Positions 1-9,900 of a stretch of DNA of 62,917 bases are shown in pieces. This stretch comes from an uncultured Bacteroidia bacterium. Lineage in GTDB: Bacteria > Bacteroidota > Bacteroidia > Bacteroidales > Prolixibacteraceae. The notes below the pieces were generated by a model that made no database searches, was not told the origin of the DNA, and saw only the letters and a list, made by a program, of their open reading frames with translations. Location of the stretch: contig CAIYPA010000305.1 of the NCBI GenBank assembly GCA_903927965.1, positions 1 through 62,917 on the forward strand, in the 5' to 3' direction. The number at the start of each line of letters is the position of its first letter. Position 1 is the stretch's first letter. The translations under genes and the position numbers were made by a program.

Positions 1-2
1 AA

Positions 3-149
3 GGAAATGAAAAAATGTTGACATACTGGCGGAAAAAGATGGTGGACCACCTGAAAGAGCGTGGCGAAAACTGGGTGAAAGATGGGAAACTGGTGATTCA
101 AAAAGAGTCCGTCCAATTTGGGGCTAACCACCCGAAATTCAAAAAATAA
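3..149 (+). CDS. C-terminal fragment of a probable sulfatase
   Basis: An open frame enters from the left edge and stops at 147-149, leaving 48 codons. The visible tail is hydrophilic, with a WRKKM-DHLKERG-WV-GKL-ESV pattern ending in HPKFKK. This resembles the C-terminal strand-helix region of formylglycine-dependent arylsulfatases of polysaccharide-degrading Bacteroidota, but no catalytic motif lies in the window. An exported FAD oxidoreductase follows 24 bp downstream on the same strand, so the two may be co-transcribed. The family call is inference from a short tail; another hydrolase ending is possible. Confidence 0.45.
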   Translation, partial: GNEKMLTYWRKKMVDHLKERGENWVKDGKLVIQKESVQFGANHPKFKK

Positions 150-173
150 TACAATTCTTGTAATCTATTATAT

Positions 174-1862
174 ATGAGTAAATTAATATTGACAGCGAAT
201 AAGTTTTCTCTTTCTTTTATTTTGGTTATTTCACTATTTTTATTTGCAGGTTGCAATTCCTCAAAATCTATCCCGAACCTCAACTCAGCCGACATCATTG
301 TTTATGGAGGCACTTCGGCCGCAGTAATTGCTGCCGTTGAAGCTGTCCATTCGGGAAAAACAGTTTTGGTGGTTTCGCCTGATACGCACATTGGTGGGCT
401 TTCATCTGGTGGATTGGGTTATACCGATACCGGGAACAAATCATCCATCGGTGGACTTTCGCGTGAATTTTACCATCGTGTGTGGTTGCACTACAATGAT
501 TCATCAGCCTGGAACTGGCAGAAAAAATCGGAATATGGGAATAAAGGGCAGGGAACCATTGCCATGGATGGAGAAAACCGTACGATGTGGATTTTTGAGC
601 CACATGTTGCGGAGCAAGTTTTTGAAGACTTTATCCGTGATAACAAGATCACTGTTTTGCGCAACGAATGGCTGGATCGATCTAAAGGATTGGTAAAAAA
701 GGATGGCAGGATTATTTCCTTTAAAACCTTATCGGGAAAAACATTCTCGGGAAAGGTCTTTATCGATGCCACTTACGAAGGTGACCTGATGGCTGCTGCC
801 GGAGTTTCGTACCAGGTAGGACGTGAGGCATGTACTGTTTACGATGAAACGTGGAACGGTGTACAGGCCAATGTAAAGCATCATGGACACTATTTCAAAA
901 CCAACATCGACCCCTATAAAATCCCGGGCAAACCCGAAACTGGTTTGTTGTATGGCATTTCAAAGGAATCCATCGCCTCAAATTGCACAGGCGACAACAA
1001 GATCCAAGCCTATTGTTTTCGTTTGTGTATGAGCAACAATCCAGAAAATCGGGTTGCATTTCCAAAACCTGAAAATTATGATCCTGCAAAATATGAACTT
1101 TTGGTGCGTGTCTTCGATTCAGGTTGGCGCGAGTGGTTCGAAAAGTTCGACCTGATCCCCAATCGCAAGACTGACACCAACAACCATGGCCCATTCAGCA
1201 GCGATTTCATTGGGATGAACTACAATTACCCCGATGCATCCTACGAAAGAAGAAAAGAAATCATCAAAGAGCACGAAGACTATCAAAAAGGGCTTCTCTA
1301 TTTTGTCTCGAACGATTCCCATGTGCCCAAAGAGGTGCGCGAGGAAATGAACAATTGGGGCCTGGCCAAAGACGAGTTTACTGATAACGGGAATTGGTCC
1401 AGACAGTTGTATATCCGTGAAGCACGGCGAATGGTTGGTGTATCGGTGAGCAGCGAAAATGATGTACTGGCGAAACGTGAGGTTCAGCATCCGGTTGGAA
1501 TGGGTTCATATGCAATGGATTCGCACAATATCCAGCGCTATGTGACCTCTGAAGGTTTTGTCCAGAACGAAGGGGATGTTGGGGTAAGCCCAAAACATCC
1601 ATATGCGATTTCATATGGAGCCCTGGTCCCGAAAAAGGAGGAGTGTACCAATTTAATCGTCCCCGTCTGCCTTTCTTCGAGCCACATTGCATATGGTTCT
1701 ATCCGGATGGAGCCTGTCTTTATGATTCTAGGGCAATCTGCAGCATGTGCTGCGTCCATTGCGATCGATAAAAAACAAGCAGTTCAGGAGGTGGATTATG
1801 AAAATTTAAAAGATATTTTGATCCAACGCAAACAAGTTTTATCTGTATCTAAAATTGATTAA
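174..1862 (+). CDS. exported FAD-dependent oxidoreductase (FAD_oxidored family)
   Basis: This 562-residue protein has an N-terminal hydrophobic stretch ending in a lipobox-like LFAGC (about residues 22-26), so it is probably a lipoprotein. The dinucleotide-binding fold follows at once: strand, VYGGTSAA in place of the classic GxGxxG, then the acidic end VVSPDTHIGGLSSGG. This arrangement is typical of the FAD_oxidored family (PF12831), often found in polysaccharide utilisation loci. Further family-type segments are FIDATYEGDLMAAAG (about 197-211) and, near the C-terminus, ECTNLIVPVCLSSSHIAYG and GQSAACAA. The substrate is unknown; xanthan-lyase-like annotations of this family are not evidence of lyase activity. 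A Gfo/Idh/MocA gene follows 49 bp downstream. Confidence 0.85.
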   Translation: MSKLILTANKFSLSFILVISLFLFAGCNSSKSIPNLNSADIIVYGGTSAAVIAAVEAVHSGKTVLVVSPDTHIGGLSSGGLGYTDTGNKSSIGGLSREFYHRVWLHYNDSSAWNWQKKSEYGNKGQGTIAMDGENRTMWIFEPHVAEQVFEDFIRDNKITVLRNEWLDRSKGLVKKDGRIISFKTLSGKTFSGKVFIDATYEGDLMAAAGVSYQVGREACTVYDETWNGVQANVKHHGHYFKTNIDPYKIPGKPETGLLYGISKESIASNCTGDNKIQAYCFRLCMSNNPENRVAFPKPENYDPAKYELLVRVFDSGWREWFEKFDLIPNRKTDTNNHGPFSSDFIGMNYNYPDASYERRKEIIKEHEDYQKGLLYFVSNDSHVPKEVREEMNNWGLAKDEFTDNGNWSRQLYIREARRMVGVSVSSENDVLAKREVQHPVGMGSYAMDSHNIQRYVTSEGFVQNEGDVGVSPKHPYAISYGALVPKKEECTNLIVPVCLSSSHIAYGSIRMEPVFMILGQSAACAASIAIDKKQAVQEVDYENLKDILIQRKQVLSVSKID

Positions 1863-1911
1863 ATTTGTAGGATAGATTACCGCATGTAATAATCATACTA
1901 AAACTAAAATC

Positions 1912-3270
1912 ATGGATGACAGCATTTTAAAACCGATCAATCGAAGGGAATTCGTTCAAAGTTCAACCCTTGCAACGGCAGGTTTCACAATTGTTCCTGC
2001 ATTTGCTGTTTCAGGCCTGGGGCATACCGCCCCTAGCGACAAACTAAACGTTGCCGGTGTCGGTATTGCCGGGATGGGGAGGGGAAATCTGGCCAATGTG
2101 GCAAAGACAGAAAACATCGTTGCTCTGTGTGATGTTGACTGGGGAGAAGCTTCCGCAAAGGTGTTCAAGACTTATCCCAAAGCAAAACAGTACAAGGATT
2201 TCAGGATCATGCTGGATACCCAGAAAGACATTGATGGTGTGATCATTGCTACGCCCGATCATACACACGCCATTATCAGCCTCGAAGCCATGAAACGTGG
2301 GAAGCATGTTTATACGCAAAAACCATTAACACATACAGTCCATGAGGCTAGGGTCTTAACTGAAGCCGCAAAAAAATACAAGGTCGCTACCCAAATGGGA
2401 AACCAGGGCCAGGCTGGTGAAGGCCCCCGGCGATTGAGGGAAATGATCTGGGACGGCGTGATCGGCCCTATCCGCGAAGTCCATGTCTGGACCGACCGCC
2501 CAAACAATGGCCTGTTTAAAACCTACTGGCCGCAAGGGGTTGCCCGTCCCGAAGCGACACCCCCGGTTCCTGAAACGTTGGATTGGGACTTATTTATCGG
2601 ACCAGCACCAATGAGGCCATACAATCCTGCATATCATCCATTTAAGTGGCGTGGCTGGTGGGATCTTGGAACAGGTGCCCTTGGCGATATTGGTTGCCAT
2701 TCGTTGGATCCGATTTTCCGGGCATTGAAACTTAAATATCCAACAAGCCTCCAGGCAGTTTCGACACTTGTAAATAGTGAAACATATCCATCTGGTTCTA
2801 TCGTACGCTACGAATTTCCGGCTCGTGAAAATATGCCACCTGTAACCCTTACATGGTATGACGGAGGACTACGCCCAATGCGGATTCCCGAATTGGACGA
2901 AGGGATGCAGATGGGTCCTGGTGGTACTTTGTATGTTGGCGACAAAGGCAAAATCCTTGATGACAAAATTATTCCAAAATCGTTGCGTGATTCCTATAAA
3001 GCACCTGTGCCATATCTTCCATCTTCGCCTGGTCATGAAGAGGAGTGGATCCGTGCCTGCAAAGGTGGCCTTCCTGGGGGTTCCAATTTCGACTGGGCAG
3101 GCCCGCTCACAGAAACAGTCCTTTTGGGCAATATCGCGATCCGCAACGACCTCAAGGAAAAATTAAGCGGCCAATCACTGCTCTGGGATCCCGAGAAATT
3201 TGGTTTCCCGAACTTCCCCGAAGCGGATAAATTCCTCAAAACTGAATATCGTAGTGGCTGGAGTTTGTAA
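1912..3270 (+). CDS. Gfo/Idh/MocA family oxidoreductase, Tat-type signal
   Basis: The 452-residue product starts with a twin-arginine stretch (NRREFVQSS, residues 10-18) and a hydrophobic segment, consistent with Tat export. The Rossmann core has VGIAGMGRGNL, the CDVDW acidic strand end, and IATPDHTHA. The usual EKP motif reads QKP (YTQKPLTH), so the lysine is kept and the glutamate replaced. A GDIGCHSLD segment supplies the C-terminal active-site histidine region. Family members are NAD(P)-dependent sugar oxidoreductases. The likely promoter -7 element TAAATTTG (1860-1867) overlaps the stop codon of the preceding gene. The substrate cannot be told from sequence. Confidence 0.88.
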   Translation: MDDSILKPINRREFVQSSTLATAGFTIVPAFAVSGLGHTAPSDKLNVAGVGIAGMGRGNLANVAKTENIVALCDVDWGEASAKVFKTYPKAKQYKDFRIMLDTQKDIDGVIIATPDHTHAIISLEAMKRGKHVYTQKPLTHTVHEARVLTEAAKKYKVATQMGNQGQAGEGPRRLREMIWDGVIGPIREVHVWTDRPNNGLFKTYWPQGVARPEATPPVPETLDWDLFIGPAPMRPYNPAYHPFKWRGWWDLGTGALGDIGCHSLDPIFRALKLKYPTSLQAVSTLVNSETYPSGSIVRYEFPARENMPPVTLTWYDGGLRPMRIPELDEGMQMGPGGTLYVGDKGKILDDKIIPKSLRDSYKAPVPYLPSSPGHEEEWIRACKGGLPGGSNFDWAGPLTETVLLGNIAIRNDLKEKLSGQSLLWDPEKFGFPNFPEADKFLKTEYRSGWSL

Positions 3271-3426
3271 AAGAGGCAGTCCAAAAAGCATCTTTAACGC
3301 AAAGTACGCCAAGGTTTCGCAAAGGTACGCAAAGATAAAATACTATGATTTAATACTTTGCGATCCTTTGCGAAGTTAACTTTGCGGACCTTTGCGGTAA
3401 TATTCTGACTTTTTAGACAATCTCTT
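3271..3426. repeat. MITE-like intergenic inverted-repeat element
   Basis: A 156-bp element starts directly after the Gfo/Idh/MocA stop codon. Imperfect 18-bp terminal inverted repeats lie at 3271-3288 (AAGAGGCAGTCCAAAAAG) and 3409-3426 (CTTTTTAGACAATCTCTT), matching at 14 of 18 positions. Inside, a second inverted repeat is built from CGCAAAGG-type units: 3297-3334 pairs with 3357-3398 around a 22-nt loop. It contains no ORF. It could act as a terminator for the upstream gene or be a non-autonomous mobile element; no target-site duplication was identified. Confidence 0.7.
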
Positions 3427-3504
3427 TGTGTTGCTGGTTGGTTGGCAATGCAAAGTCCTTTTATTTTGGGTGCGTTTGATTCTTTGAGTGATATGAGGGC
3501 AATG

Positions 3505-3936
3505 TTACCGCTCTGCCTTTGATAAGTCTAAATGATTTTCAATAAATTCTTTGAGTTCTCCCATTTTGTCAATTTGGGAAACGCGCCTGATCCGGTTGTT
3601 TTTCAGTTTGATATCCAGAAATTCATTGTTAAACCTATGTTTCACTTTTATCGATTTCACCTCCTTTAAGTCGATTTCACTCTTCACTGACCGAAATAGT
3701 GTCCCAACAATCACAATACCATGACCTAATCCAATGATTAATCCCGTCCAAAGTAGAAATTCATCACCCGTTTTTAAATACCTAAATACCGACAGAACTC
3801 CATAAAGGATCCACATACCTGAAATAAAAAGTGTATATCGACTCTTCTTTTGGGCATTGTCTGTAATCGTAATCTTGTCCCCTTCGAATTTGAGATCGCC
3901 TCTTTCAAGATGGAATGTCTGCTTGGGAATGTTCAT
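3505..3936 (-). CDS. small two-TM membrane protein of unknown function
   Basis: The 143-residue protein is not recognised. It has a polar N-terminus, two predicted membrane helices (about 34-54 and 61-81) joined by a short loop, and a basic C-terminal domain with alternating beta-strand pattern (KSEIDLKEVKSIKVKHRF, about 85-102) and a final helix. The layout resembles small bacterial PH-like membrane proteins, but that is only an impression. It lies 33 bp after the HAD gene on the same strand and is the last gene of the operon beginning at 10483. The region is AT-rich like the rest of that operon. Confidence 0.7.
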   Translation of the reverse strand: MNIPKQTFHLERGDLKFEGDKITITDNAQKKSRYTLFISGMWILYGVLSVFRYLKTGDEFLLWTGLIIGLGHGIVIVGTLFRSVKSEIDLKEVKSIKVKHRFNNEFLDIKLKNNRIRRVSQIDKMGELKEFIENHLDLSKAER

Positions 3937-3969
3937 TTTTAAGTATTTTGTCAGTTGTAAAAGTAATAT

Positions 3970-5415
3970 TTAGTCCGGTATTGACTCTTTTGGATAACTT
4001 GAACCAATACCAGAAAATCGTTCCAATTCATTGTCATCCAAGGCTTCCATGATTTCATCAAGTTCATTCACAAGGATATTAGTCCATTTCTTGGCCGATT
4101 CGTCATTTCTGTGAATCAAAGTGATAAACGTATAGAGTATTTGTAATTCTTCGGTTGACAGTTTGTTTTCAGTAAATGTGTTCTTGATTTTTCCGTTAAT
4201 TTTTTCAGAGAACCACTTCTCCTTGAAAAGCTTAATCGCGTTTTTCTGTGGAAAATCATTCTGTGGATTTAACCGTTCCCATCGTTTCAACTCGCTTTTT
4301 ACATTTTTGTTAAATAGGGATAAAACCAATGAAGTGGCCTCTGGTCCAGACTTGGGATTTGGAATAATAACACGTGATTTAAATGGAACATGCTTAGGAA
4401 TTTTATTTACAGCCAAAACCAAAACTCCGTCTATTTTAGTTAAAGGAAAATCATTGCCACCTCCGCTTAATACTTCATCACCCATATAAATAACATTTGA
4501 TCCAAATTTCTCTCCTTTTCGCTCGTTTCCTTCAATCCCCAAGTGATCTACCAAAAACCGTATTGCATAAGCCTTATTTATTTTTGATTTTGTAACATCG
4601 ATGCTACTGTTTCCTCCAGCACTTGCTGTATAACTTGTTAAGCCCAAAAGGTCAAATCTTTCATGAATACGGTCTATAAGATTCTTTCGAATATCTGCAT
4701 TAATTTTCTTTCCAGGCTCAACTGCATATTTCCAACTTAATACTGGTTTCAGGGTAATCTGAACCGTACTTTTTGGCCTGTCTTCAAAATACAGATAACG
4801 GATATCTACATGGTCTGAACCATCCAAAGCAATATTAATAGGATATTGAACAGATTCACTGTCTTTCTCTGGTTCTTTATCGATATAATATTCAGCTTTA
4901 TATTGCATTATATTGTTCTCTAAATTCGAAAGATAGTCGTTCCATACTATTTCAAGTACTTCTTTGATTTTTTCAATATCAGATGTATTTATTTCTGTTC
5001 TATCAAGATACGACTTGAAAATAAATTTTGATTTAATACTATTCGGGTTTTCCAAGTCAAAAAACTGCTGACCAGGACCCTCATTTTTAAGTAATTTCAA
5101 ATCTTCGTCATTAATATGAAAATAGACTCCGCCGGAATTACAGAAAAAATGGAATTTGCTTAATACTTCGATTTTTGATTTCCTTACCAAATAATTAAAA
5201 AGAAATCGAAAAAACCTTGAGGATATTTCACCAAAACTATTTCCGGTTACCACAGCTATGTTTGTACCTGCCAAGGCAATTTTTAATAATTCAGGGGCTA
5301 CATTCAATACAAAATCGCCCTCTTCACTCTTGGAACCTACGTTTAATAAAGTTTTATCGATATCGGAAGCGATAAGGCAGGTACTTGTAATAAATTTTTT
5401 TGCATCTGAGTACAT
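3970..5415 (-). CDS. HAD-superfamily protein, phosphomannomutase/Cof-like (class IIB)
   Basis: About 481 residues from the chosen start at 5415; an in-frame start at 5487 would add 24 residues, but the HAD fold begins soon after the later ATG. Motif I is SDIDKTLL, motif II VVTGNS. A conserved lysine region follows SAGGNSSIDVTKSKINK, and motif IV reads GDEVLSGGGNDFPLT, strikingly like the GDK-GGND segment of eukaryote-type phosphomannomutases and sucrose-phosphatase-like HADs. A helical extension of roughly 110 residues has no recognised domain. It probably hydrolyses or transfers a phosphate on a small molecule; the substrate is unknown. It sits 118 bp after the coiled-coil NTPase gene (46 bp with the longer start), which suggests a role in the same operon. 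Confidence 0.75.
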   Translation of the reverse strand: MYSDAKKFITSTCLIASDIDKTLLNVGSKSEEGDFVLNVAPELLKIALAGTNIAVVTGNSFGEISSRFFRFLFNYLVRKSKIEVLSKFHFFCNSGGVYFHINDEDLKLLKNEGPGQQFFDLENPNSIKSKFIFKSYLDRTEINTSDIEKIKEVLEIVWNDYLSNLENNIMQYKAEYYIDKEPEKDSESVQYPINIALDGSDHVDIRYLYFEDRPKSTVQITLKPVLSWKYAVEPGKKINADIRKNLIDRIHERFDLLGLTSYTASAGGNSSIDVTKSKINKAYAIRFLVDHLGIEGNERKGEKFGSNVIYMGDEVLSGGGNDFPLTKIDGVLVLAVNKIPKHVPFKSRVIIPNPKSGPEATSLVLSLFNKNVKSELKRWERLNPQNDFPQKNAIKLFKEKWFSEKINGKIKNTFTENKLSTEELQILYTFITLIHRNDESAKKWTNILVNELDEIMEALDDNELERFSGIGSSYPKESIPD

Positions 5416-5533
5416 GAAATTATTTTTTATTGCTTTAACAATTAATAATTTGGTGAATTTATTCCTTTCAATAAAGCTTATCAACAACCATAAACATTTA
5501 AATATTTCTGTTTATTTGACCGGAAATACTATT

Positions 5534-6868
5534 CTATGCTTTGAAGTGCGTTAAATAGTCGGCAAAGGCTTCCCCGAGTACTTTGTAATGTCCATCAACC
5601 TTCTCTATAAATCCATAATTTTCAAGACGTTCTAAAGTACGAGGAAAGCATGTATTTGATAATTTTTTGCTCACTTTAACCAAAGAACCTATTTCTTCAT
5701 CTTTCAATTGTTTTAATTGTTTAATAAAGCGATTTTCCATAGAAGTAATAAACTCATTTTTCATTTGCATACACCCCTCATGACCAGTTAAACCTTTTTT
5801 ATGCAGATCATATAGTAATGAGGATGCTTTTTGAATATTATATGGCATTTTCCCCGCAACCTTGATTATGAAATCAATATCTTCATTTTCAAATTGATGG
5901 CAAAAACGCGTAGCTGGCTCTTTGATAAGATTGCGAGCATCTTGATCTGATAACGGCCCCAAATAATGAAATTCCGTAAAAATATTTGCAAATGGAGAAG
6001 TGAACGTTTTTGACTGTTCAATATTTTCAAAAGCTGAAATAATAAAGGCTATGTTGCCGGTTAATACTAGTGATCTCAATGCCCCAAAAAACTTCTCATC
6101 CAAGTTGGGATTATTTGTTAGATAAGTAAAATCATCCAAAAGTATAAGAAAACCCCATTGTTTATTACTTAATTGCTCAATTGAATTACTAAGGGTTTCA
6201 AACGGGATCCAGTTTGGAACGTTAGGAGAACCTTGTGTATTTTTGTTGCGCTTTTCTAAATTTTTAAACATTTCACGCAGCAAATAGGCATAAAAATTCT
6301 CAGGACTAATGAATTGAGCTCTTGCATCAATATATACTGGAATAATTTTTGACATTTGTCTCAAAACTGAGTATTCTAAAAAATGCAAAAAAGACGTTTT
6401 TCCTGATCTTTTAACTCCCAGAATCTGTACTGACTGCATTTGCACACCATATGCACAACTAATAACTGATTGCAAAATATCTTTGCGACCATAGAATAAA
6501 TCAGGCTGATTAACGTGTATGCCGATTAAAAATGGATTACCAAAATCAACATTTAATTTATCATTTAATTCAGCAGGTGACGGGAGATCCTTAAGCCATC
6601 CATTCATTCGTTCTACAACCGTAATAAACTTTTCATTGAACTCTTTCAAGTCAATTTCTATTCTGTGCCTTATTTCTTCCCCTTTTAGACGGATATCTTC
6701 GTCTTTCTGTGCTAATGTCCTGTGGATTTCTTCATCTTTTAGACGGATTTCTTCATCCCTCCGTTTAAGGGTTTGTCTCATTGATCTTTCTTGCAACAAC
6801 CAGCCAATTACAGTTGTTAAAATTGCAAAAATCGAACCATACTGTTTAATTACTTCTAAAATATTCAT
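5534..6868 (-). CDS. membrane-anchored coiled-coil P-loop NTPase (STAND/AAA_16-like)
   Basis: The 444-residue protein begins with a hydrophobic helix (about 9-26). A highly charged coiled coil (about 27-95) follows, made of repeated RLKDEEI/RLKGEEI-type segments. The NTPase domain starts near NQPDLFYGRKDIL; Walker A is GVKRSGKTS (about 151-159) and Walker B LILLDDF (about 242-248). The C-terminus looks like a winged helix (FPRTLERLENYGFIEK). Such R-D-rich ATPases belong to the STAND/Archaeal_ATPase group, which acts in signalling and defence. The gene starts 33 bp after the triple-GAF NTPase gene, whose ATPase core is a divergent relative. No effector enzyme domain is visible, so the output is unknown. 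Confidence 0.82.
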   Translation of the reverse strand: MNILEVIKQYGSIFAILTTVIGWLLQERSMRQTLKRRDEEIRLKDEEIHRTLAQKDEDIRLKGEEIRHRIEIDLKEFNEKFITVVERMNGWLKDLPSPAELNDKLNVDFGNPFLIGIHVNQPDLFYGRKDILQSVISCAYGVQMQSVQILGVKRSGKTSFLHFLEYSVLRQMSKIIPVYIDARAQFISPENFYAYLLREMFKNLEKRNKNTQGSPNVPNWIPFETLSNSIEQLSNKQWGFLILLDDFTYLTNNPNLDEKFFGALRSLVLTGNIAFIISAFENIEQSKTFTSPFANIFTEFHYLGPLSDQDARNLIKEPATRFCHQFENEDIDFIIKVAGKMPYNIQKASSLLYDLHKKGLTGHEGCMQMKNEFITSMENRFIKQLKQLKDEEIGSLVKVSKKLSNTCFPRTLERLENYGFIEKVDGHYKVLGEAFADYLTHFKA

Positions 6869-6901
6869 TGATTTATATTTAATTGATTTTCTATTCCTTA
6901 G

Positions 6902-9900
6902 CTATTTCTCATGTTGTTCCTCTGGAAAATTCTTGTAAATCCAGAGTGAAAACAACATAATCGTATGAGAGTATTTACACTCATTATCTCTTTCTATTAG
7001 CCTTCGCTTGCTTAATCGTTTAATTGTATCCCAAACTTCCATCTCAGTAAAAGAAGTAAGTTGAGCAACTAAATCAGAAGTTGACATTTTATTTTGTTTT
7101 GAATGGTTTTCAATAGCAAGAAGATATAAGATGGCCTTTTCATGTTTATGACATTCGTTCCAAAGGTTGTTTAAAAAAAAGTGTCGCTCACAAATTATTT
7201 TTTGAATAACATTACCCACATGACCTTTTGCAATATAATTCCCATCGCCCCTCTTATTCATATCTCTGATCAGCTCATTACACAAATACTGAATTAAATA
7301 CGGATGGCCATGTGTATATTGCCATAATTCTTCCACTGCTGCATCTTCGAAGCCGACCAACCCTGCTATTGGCTGGCGGATAAGGTTTTCCGAATCTTCT
7401 TTACTTAAATAGCTTACTTCGTGAATTAATGCTATACTTTGCACCAATCCTCTATATTCAGTTGACAGTTCCTCCAATTCGTGAGATCCGGAAAAAATGA
7501 TTGTCAAGTTTTGTAAGTGTTGCATCAAATATCGGAGTTGTTCATAAATCTTTTTATCCAAGGACTTTAACACCATTCTGTCAAGTTGTTCGAATTCATC
7601 GATCATCAACACAAGCAACTTATTACCCAATTGCAAACAAATTTTATAAATGTATTCCTGAAAAGTACCAAAAGGAGATTCTCTGAAAGAAGATAAATGG
7701 GGAACTATAATTTCACGAATCAATAAGGGATTTTGTGATATGACCTCCTTGGTAATCACTTTGCACAGTCCATGCAAAAAATTACAAGTCTCCCAATCGT
7801 TCAAACCTTGTAAATCAATATAGACAGGACATGTTGGCCGTTCAGGGTTGTTTCGAAATGTTTCACCCAATTTACCTTTCTCCAATTGCAACAGGATAGA
7901 TGTCTTCCCAATACGTCGTTCGCCATGAAAAACAAGAATGTTTTTTTGGGTCGCACCATGCAAATTTTCTGTTACCCATTCGAATACATCGCGCCGGCCA
8001 AAAAATGGGCTTTTTGTGGGATCAATAGGAACACCAACGATGTAAGGGCTTTCAATTCTGGTAAAATCATCTTCGGTATTTTTTATTATGGTTAACCATC
8101 TATTTATAATTCTTGACATGATTCCCATTTCAGGAGGAGTGAGGTTCTGAGTACGAGTTTTGGCATTTTCCAAATGAATTCGAACGTTTTCTAAAGAATT
8201 CCGAGTAACTGCTTCCCCTTGAAGATCGTGTTTTACTTGTCCAATTAATTCAATGAATAAATCCGTAGGCTTAGCAAGAAAAAACTGAGGTCCTAATTGA
8301 ACATCTATTCTCAATGTTGAATGAGAACAGAAATTGGCCAAACCCTCAACTCCAATTAAGCTTAAAGCCCTTGAAAATTCAACGTACAAGCGCCCCATTG
8401 CACGGCCACCTTCAAGAAAATCACCAAATTGACTTACCAAATTTGGAATCCCATCCAAGTATCGTTCTAAAAAATCTGGTTGGAGCAACGAAGCATAATT
8501 CTCAACAATCTTGGCAATATCACCTTTTTCACCTTTGAGCAATTTGGCAACTTGATTTAGTGTCTCAACGGCAGGGGTATTGTTTTTTACAAATTTATGC
8601 AAATCGGGTAAGACACTGTTACTGTGTGCAAGAATCTGTTCTGCAAAACGTCGCGACTCGGATAATCTGGCATTTTCGATCGCAATTGCAACACTTTTCG
8701 CGATCAAATCAAACACTAGCTCATCCTGTTCATTAAAATAGGTGTATTCTTCGTTGCGATCAACTATCTTCTTTTTCGATTCCACTTTTAACACACCAAG
8801 CAGTTCGTCACCAACAACCAACGGCACACCCATAAACGATTCACACTGTTCTCCTAACTTTTTATCGAAGTTGAAATTGTCATAAACTCCCTTGTGGTGT
8901 GGATGCAGCCTCAATTCGGTATTGCTCCGTGCAGTAAACTTTTTCTGTTTGACCGCAATCCATACAGTAAGCCCTATTTTTTCATCTTGCTTAGGATTTT
9001 CGATAATTTCATCTGGTCTTACCAAATAATATTCTCTTCGTTTGCCGGGCAAATTTTTAGAATAACCAACCGCAGCCCAATCCGGTTGGATCAACATATT
9101 TCCCTCTTTTAAAAACAATGCGCAAGCTCTAGCTTGTAGCAATTCCATTGTTTTATTTACCACCGTACTAACAAGTGCCTCAACATCCTGATTTCCGCGC
9201 AAGATCTGAAAAATAGTTTTCTGGGCGTTGATAATGACCTGATATGGATCAGTAGCATGTTGCTGCAAGCGTACTATCGCCAAGGCAATATCCTGGGCCA
9301 ACACATCAAAACGTCGATGAGCCTCCTTGTCGAATTCACGTAAATCGGGTTTCCCTATATAAGATATATTTTCAACTTTTAAAGTACCTACAATATCCCC
9401 ACCTACTTGTAAAGGTACGCCTAAAAAAGCACCGCATATTTCATTTCCTGTTTTAAAATTGTGAGGATCATATTCACCACGGTGGTGGGGATGGATATGT
9501 AAAACTTCAAAATTTGGGGCATAATAAGATTTACCCGTGGCTGCAATCCAGGCCGTAAGTCCCACCTTTTCACAATCTTTGGAGGGAATTATAGGAATAT
9601 TCTCCTTTTTGGGTAATAAATAAGACCTTATAACAGACTTGGTTTTTTGAGAACCAGTTCCTGCACGCTGTGTCAGCGTATTTTTATCTGGATCTGTCAG
9701 GAAAATGCCACACGAATCGGCATGCATTGCAGATGCAACAACATTGACAACAAGGCTTAAAAAGCCATCCAAATCACTTTCAGTGATAGAGGCTTCGGAA
9801 ATCACATCGCGAGCCCAGGCGGTGATGGCAGAATTAACATTTCGGGTTCGGGCTGTTTTTAAATAATTTAGTGATTTACTCGTGACACGGGCTATAGTTT

